DNA from: Prorocentrum cordatum
Taxonomy: Eukaryota > Sar > Dinophyceae > Prorocentrales > Prorocentraceae
Direction of reading: 5' to 3'
NCBI GenBank assembly: GCA_963575745.1
Contig: CAUYUJ010021045.1
Location: forward strand, 46,629 to 110,628
DNA length: 64,000 nucleotides
The translations under genes and the position numbers were made by a program. Shown here piece by piece: positions 59,868 to 64,000 of this stretch (positions within the stretch are counted from its first letter, which is position 1; every line of letters begins with the position of its first letter). Under the pieces are notes generated by a model that was not told where the DNA came from, did not search any database, and worked only from the letters and a program-made list of their open reading frames with translations.

Positions 59868-59952
59868 GGGGGGGAGGAGGAGGAGGAGGGAGGAGGGAGG
59901 AGGGAGGAGGGAGGGAGGAGGAGGAGGAAGGAGAAGGAGGAGGAGGAGGCCC
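59868..59952 (+). repeat. (GGA)n array
   Basis: GGAGGAGGAGGGA repeats. Confidence 0.95.
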
Positions 59953-60061
59953 TGCCCGGTCCCATTGCGTGTTGACGGCGCGCCCTGGGGTGGGGCCCCG
60001 CTCCCCGAGCGCCTGCCTTGTTCTGCTCATCCTCGCGTGGGCGGGGCGGCCGTAACGTTAT

Positions 60062-60148
60062 GTCGGGCGTGTCCCCCTACAGGGGGAGCTTCGACGAAAT
60101 AAAAGAAGTACCCAAAAAATACCCCAAAGGTCAGAAAATACGATTTAC

Positions 60149-60179
<31 letters not shown>

Positions 60180-60268
60180 CTGACTATGTTTGGACTATGT
60201 ATTGATTATTGTTGGGGTACTTTTAAATTTTTGTTCGAAAATCCCACCTGTAGGGGGACAGGCCCGAC
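60062..60268. mobile_element. Family A TIR element with poly-A insertion (207 bp)
   Basis: GTCGGGCGTGTCCCCCTACA then GGGGGAGCTTCGACGAAAT; right CGAAAATCCCACCTGTAGGG, ACAGGCCCGAC. A run of about 26 A lies in the interior near 60148-60174, where other copies have AAAAATAGTC. Confidence 0.88.
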
Positions 60269-60598
60269 TTCACCCTAAAGGGCTGGCGGGCAGGCGGGAG
60301 GGGAGGGGCGCCCGTGGGCAGGGCGGCCCCCAAGCCGAGTGCAGACTTCGAGTCGTCGAGCCGACTCGGACGCCGCACTCGAGGGGTCGCAGTTCCTGCG
60401 CAGGCCTGCCCAGGCTCGACCGCCGACGGCCGAGCTCGAAGTGCGAGTCAGCTCGAACGTCGGACTCGACTCGAGGAGGGGAGGAGACGGAGCGGAACGA
60501 GGGGCGGGAGCGGCAGCAGCAGCGGCGCCAAGGGGCAGCAGGACCTCCCGCGGGAGCAGGAGCGAGGGCCCAGGGGCGGAGGCGGAGGAGAGCAGCGG

Positions 60599-60760
60599 AC
60601 GAGCTGGAAGGACACCTCGGCCGAGCAGGCGGAGGCGACCCGCCCCCTCCCCGCCGCAGGCGGGTTCACCTGCCTGACCGCGTCCCAGATCGGCCGTGCC
60701 TGGCGGCCCTCCGCCGCGGGGCGCGCGGGCGCTCTTCCTGCTGGGATTCAGTGGCAGGGC
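60599..60760 (+). CDS. Protein-like fragment, unknown
   Basis: The plus frame reads TSWKDTSAEQAEATRPLPAA and GGFTCLTASQIGRAWRPSAA with nearly all G/C third positions. The downstream part (from about 60712) is duplicated at 61955. Possible exon; no family recognised. Confidence 0.28.
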
Positions 60761-60875
60761 CCGATGATCCTCGGGACGTGTGCTAGCCCAGCCTGTGCCC
60801 AATCCCCGCGCGGATGCACGCAGCCCGTGACGGCCCTCATCTCGCTGCCTGCGTCGCATTGCAGGGCCTCGGTGG
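60712..60875 (+). repeat. Direct repeat pair member 1 (partner 61955-62125)
   Basis: CGGGCGCTCTTCCTGCTGGG, CGATGATCCTCGGGACGTGT, GCTAGCCC, CTCGCTGCCTGCG, CGCATTGCAGG in the same order at both places. GTGTGCTAG and GCATTGCAG could be splice-like borders. Confidence 0.7.
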
Positions 60876-61489
60876 ACAGGCACACAGTGGCGCCAAGACA
60901 CGCTCTCGGGATCCTCGAAGGGCCTGGGGCTGCACACAGGCAGCCTCGGAGGGCAGGCCAGGCCCGGCAGCCTCGGCACCCTCTGGCGGCGCCGACGGGG
61001 CGTTGGGACCGTTCGAGGCCGACCCAGGCTGCGGTCGGGAACTTTTGCTTGGCGTGCTACGCCGCCGGCTCTGGCCCACGCTGCAGCGCGACACGCTGAC
61101 CGCGCCCCGGGTCCCCGAGCGTCGGCGTTGCCGAGCTGTTTTCCAGCCTGCCGCCCCGAGGAGCGGAGCGAGACACGCCCTCGGCTTGCGGGGCGTGGCG
61201 CGTCGCCAGGGCCGCCGCTGCGACACGCCGAGCAGGAGCTCGGGGCCGCGGCTTGGGGGGCCTGCGGAGCCCCAGCCAGGAGTGCCTCGAGGGGCCTGCC
61301 TGCGCGCAGCCCACTAGGTCCCCCCTCGCGGACAAAAGAGGGGGGGGACCGCGGAGCTGCGCGCGGCGTCGCCCCCGACATTCGGCGCGGCCCGGCGCCG
61401 CATAGCCCCGGTCAGAAGCCCCAGTCTGATTTGCTTGTCAGCCACGCGCAGACGGGAGAAGGGGGGAAGGTTCCTTACAAGCACCCCTG
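60876..61489. other. GC-rich stretch, several protein-like frames
   Basis: Plus frames around 61020-61317 read GRELLLGVLRRRLWPTLQRD in one frame and HAEQELGAAAWGACGAPARS in another. No choice possible without a transcript. Confidence 0.25.
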
Positions 61490-61580
61490 TTTCTCAGAAG
61501 GCGCGGGCCTTGTCTAGAGATGGAAGGCCCGTACCTTCTGAGAAGCAGCCTCCTTCTAAGAAGCCTTCCCCCCTCCCCCT
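61490..61580. repeat. Family Q palindrome cluster
   Basis: TTTCTCAGAAGGC, ACCTTCTGAGAAGC, CCTTCTAAGAAGCC. Confidence 0.45.
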
Positions 61581-61954
61581 CCTCCCCTGTGCGCGCCGCC
61601 AGGCTTGGCCAGGCGGGAGGCAGCGGGGGGAGGGGCCGTAAACGTGGAGTGGGCCGGGGATTGCAGGAAAGTGGCTCTACAGGGGCCCTCAGCGCACCCT
61701 GTACTGCCACCGCGGGCCCAAAAGGTGCACGAAGAGTGCACGAAGAGTCCATACCACGTTCGTCACCCCCCAAAAAACGAGCACCCCATTCTCGACGCTC
61801 CGGATGCTCGGGGAGGGTCGTGCCCCCCAAGGGGTCTCAGCACGACACTCGTCGGTTCCGAGCTCGAACCGCCCAGAGGGGGCTTCTCTGGGGCGCCACT
61901 CCCAGGGCCAGGAGGTCTCTTGCTTGCTCGCGAGGGGGGCGGGGGGGGGGCGGG
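61581..61954. other. Spacer, nothing recognised
   Basis: GTGCACGAAGA occurs twice near 61727-61745. No family recognised. Confidence 0.3.
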
Positions 61955-62125
61955 GGGCGGCCCTCCGCCGCGGGGCACGCGGGCGCTCTTCCTGCTGGGC
62001 CCCAGTGGCAGGACCCGATGATCCTCGGGACGTGTGCTAGCCCCGCGTGTGCTTCCCACTTCTAGGCTGCACGCAGCCCGTGCCGGCCCTCGTCTCGCTG
62101 CCTGCGACGCATTGCAGGCCTTCGG
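61955..62125 (+). repeat. Direct repeat pair member 2
   Basis: Matches 60712-60875 with substitutions and a small difference after GTGTGCTAGCCC. Confidence 0.7.
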
Positions 62126-62434
62126 GACCCGCCCGGACCAAGACAGGGGCCCTGCTCGGTCGGGCGCTCTCCTCCCCCCTCCGCGGCGCTTCCGGCCGCC
62201 CACCTGCTGCCGCCGTGGGAGGGGCGCAGGCCGTCTCGGCGCGCCGCGGCCGCCCCGGGCCGCGTCCGCGGGCCGCCGCCACAGACCCCAACTGGGCGCC
62301 GTGCGGGCCCCTTTGGGGTCCCAATACACACCACCCTGGGGCCAATGACCCGCACAGGGGATGAACTACAGAATTGCTCGACTCCAACCCTGCTCCCCCC
62401 GCCGAAGATGAGCCTCCATTGCCGCCGCATTTCT
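62126..62434. other. GC-rich spacer before D5
   Basis: A plus frame is open into element D; nothing recognised. Confidence 0.3.
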
Positions 62435-62584
62435 TCAGGAGGGAAAGAAACACACAGACACAATTAATCGTCGACTCCAAGGAAAATATGGGGAAGTGGG
62501 GGGGAAGACGAAAACCCAGAAAATATGGGAAAATATGGGGGATCCTGACATTTGTGTTTTTTTGTGTGTCCCAGGGCTCCTTCA
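62435..62584 (+). mobile_element. Family D element, copy 5 (150 bp, internal deletion)
   Basis: TCAGGAGGGAAAGAAACACA...CCCAGGGCTCCTTCA, flanked by TTTCT at 62430-62434 and 62585-62589. Shorter than the others: one ATATGGGAAA unit and part of the TGTGTATTTATT segment are missing. Confidence 0.94.
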
Positions 62585-62761
62585 TTTCTGCGCCCTCAGA
62601 GGGGCTGGGCTGGATCTCGGCCCGTCGAGAGAGCAGTCGAAGCGGCGCGCGTGCTGCAGGCCTCGGCGCGGTGGCCCTCGGCGAGGGCGTGCGAAGCTCC
62701 GTCCCCCGGGGAGTGCTCCGCTCTTCCCCGAGGAGGTGCTCCTGCTCCGCGATACCGTGCC
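62585..62761 (+). CDS. Protein-like fragment, unknown
   Basis: The plus frame reads ERAVEAARVLQASARWPSAR and ACEAPSPGECSALP before the pyrimidine array; another plus frame is also plausible. Mostly G/C third positions. No family recognised. Confidence 0.2.
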
Positions 62762-62902
62762 CCCCTCCTGCTCCTCCTTCTCCTCCTCCTCCGCCTCCTC
62801 CTCCTCCTCCTCCTCCACCACCTCCTTCGCCTCCTCCTCCTCCTCCTCCTCCTCCTCCTCCTCCTCCTCCTCCTCCTCCTCCTCCTCCCCCTCCTCCTCC
62901 AG
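62762..62902 (-). repeat. (CCT)n array
   Basis: CCT with CACCACCTC and CGCCTC interruptions. Confidence 0.95.
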
Positions 62903-63111
62903 GAGGGTCTCTTGCCCCCAGCGGCCCGGCCCTGGGGCACGGGAGCGAGAGCCTGGGCGCCCGCCCCCTCGGTGGCATGGCAGCAGGCGCAGGAGGACGG
63001 AGGCAGCGCTACAGCCAGCCTCGAGGAGGGTCTTGCCCCCAGCGGCCCGAAGGCCCTGGGACACGGGAGCGAAACCTCGGGCGTCCGCCCCTCGGTGGCA
63101 CGGCAACGAGC
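62903..63111 (+). repeat. Tandem duplication of about 120 bp
   Basis: TCTTGCCCCCAGCGGCCCG at about 62910 and 63031, each followed by CCCTGGG(G/A)CACGGGAGCGA and GGTGGCA(T/C)GGCA. Confidence 0.8.
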
Positions 63112-63360
63112 GTAGGAGGACGGAGGAGGAGGAGGAGGAGGAGTAGGAGGAGGAGGAGGAGGAGGAAGAAGAGGAGGAGGAGGAGGACGGGGACAAGGAG
63201 GAGGAGGAGGAGGAGGAGGAGGAGGAGGAGGAGAGAAAGGGAGGGACGGAGGAGGACAAGGAGGAGGCAACGAAGTGAGGGAGGAGGAGGAGGAGGAGGA
63301 GGAGGAGCAGGAGCAGGAGGAGGAGAAGCGGGAGGGAGGGAGGGCGGAGGAGGGAGGGAG
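63112..63360 (+). repeat. (GGA)n array with breaks
   Basis: GGA with GTAGGA, GACGGGGAC and CAGGAG interruptions, then GGGAGG. Confidence 0.95.
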
Positions 63361-63379
63361 GGCAGAGGCGGGGCGGCAC

Positions 63380-63660
63380 GGAACTCAGCGCCGGAGGACG
63401 GCCCCTTCGCGGGGGGCCCGGCGGGGCCACGGGTTCGCCTTCGACGCGGACGCCTCGCTGGGTGCCCCCGCGCTCGCACGGCCTCCGCTTGCCCCAGATC
63501 TCCGGCGATGTGGTTGTGTCAATTGGGGCGTTCTCCTCGATTTCGAACTCCGGGGGCCGCTGCTGGGCCCAGGGGCCATCAGAAATGGATGTGGGACCAG
63601 CTGCTCCCCCAGGGAAGAGGTTGGGGCTCTCTGGAGGCCGCGCACTGACAAAACGGATCG
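63380..63660 (+). other. Protein-like stretch merging into a G module
   Basis: The plus frame reads GHGFAFDADASLGAPALARP at about 63424-63483 with G/C third positions. From 63530 the sequence (CCGGGGGCCGCTGCTGGGCC, CCAGGGAAGAGGTTGGGG) follows family G order. Confidence 0.3.
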
Positions 63661-63845
63661 TCTGATGCCTGGGGTCAGGCGAGGCGAAACGCTTGATCGG
63701 CTTCTGGCCTGCGGGGCCAGGCTGGGTTGACCAGATCCGCTCACGCACCTACAGGGGGAAGCTGGATACAGATGGCGCGGCTGGCCTGGGCGAGAGCTGG
63801 ACACACATGCGGCCAGATGTACTCCTACAATGTCGATGAATCCTG

Positions 63846-64000
63846 ATCGTCATCATCGTCAGCAGCATCAGCATCATCATCATCATCATCACCACCATCA
63901 TCACATCATCATCAGCATCATCATACTCATCATCATCACCACCATCATCATCATCAGCATCATCATCAGCATCGTCGTCGTCATCGTCGTCAGCGTCATC
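63846..64000 (+). repeat. (CAT)n/(CAG)n array running off the window
   Basis: CATCATCAT with CAG, CAC and CGT interruptions to the last base; continues beyond the window. Confidence 0.95.

Noticed and set aside
60148-60174. Poly-A tail of a retroposed gene
   Set aside because: The A run lies in the middle of family A between intact inverted ends, so it is an internal expansion.
63745-63775. Left end of another A element (CCTACAGGGGGAAGC)
   Set aside because: Only 11 bp match, there is no GTCGGGC end, and no right end follows.

Overview
This window looks like repeat-saturated nuclear DNA from a large eukaryotic genome. My best guess is a dinoflagellate. That guess rests on the very GC-rich sequence, the near absence of recognisable intact genes over 64 kb, the many trinucleotide and hexanucleotide arrays, and low-complexity reading frames of the 'LGPSWGxLG' type (23300-23780, 45190-45663), which I associate from general knowledge with dinoflagellate assemblies. 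I found no bacterial operon structure, rRNA, tRNA, CRISPR array or spliced-leader sequence. The run of N at 6401-6500 is an assembly gap. All boundaries were read by eye: well-defined elements should be right to a few bases, arrays to about 10 bases.

The main content is a dense set of small, apparently non-autonomous mobile elements, which I name by letter. A: elements ending in GTCGGGC with a subterminal CCCCCTACAGGGGG hairpin. B: about 165 bp, TA-flanked, TTTTTAATACATG hairpin. C: palindromic foldback with a CGCGGATTTCTTGGATC core. D: about 163 bp with perfect 5-bp target duplications at all five copies. G: about 150-bp dispersed module. H: TIR element with AGGGGCAACG ends. M: about 197-bp TIR element. 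R: 176 bp, CAGTCGGGGC ends, TA target. O: about 200-240-bp GATTCGA-rich module. P: module followed by (AGG)n. K: about 1-kb unit in tandem at 25.4-31 kb, with one unit split by a 1.37-kb foldback element T and an inverted copy at 37.3-38.8 kb. Several single inverted-repeat elements and one SINE-like retroposition with a 14-bp target duplication and an A-rich tail (40144-40274) add to this.

Layout. 0-5 kb: C, A, M and G modules with purine arrays. 5.1-7.8 kb: A, an 11-bp AGCT satellite, the gap, and a 90/112-bp tandem array. 7.8-13 kb: A nested in H, a second 90-bp array in the opposite orientation, D1 and a foldback. 13-19 kb: A, C, G, H, R and a possible decayed RNase H region. 19-25 kb: minisatellites, (CATA)n and LGPSWG-type sequence. 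24-34 kb: TTGCAT arrays and the K/T complex. 34-48 kb: C/D clusters, inverted K, the retroposon, M, B and ACTCT arrays. 48-64 kb: long (GGA)n/(TCC)n tracts, O, A, C, D, H and paired dispersed repeats.

Between the repeats lie about a dozen short protein-like islands (40-90 codons, mostly G or C in third positions), nearly all best read on the plus strand. They could be exons of one or more long, intron-rich genes with transposon-filled introns, or gene scraps. The best is 47178-47444. I recognise no function for any of them, and almost every long reading frame here is a by-product of in-frame simple repeats.
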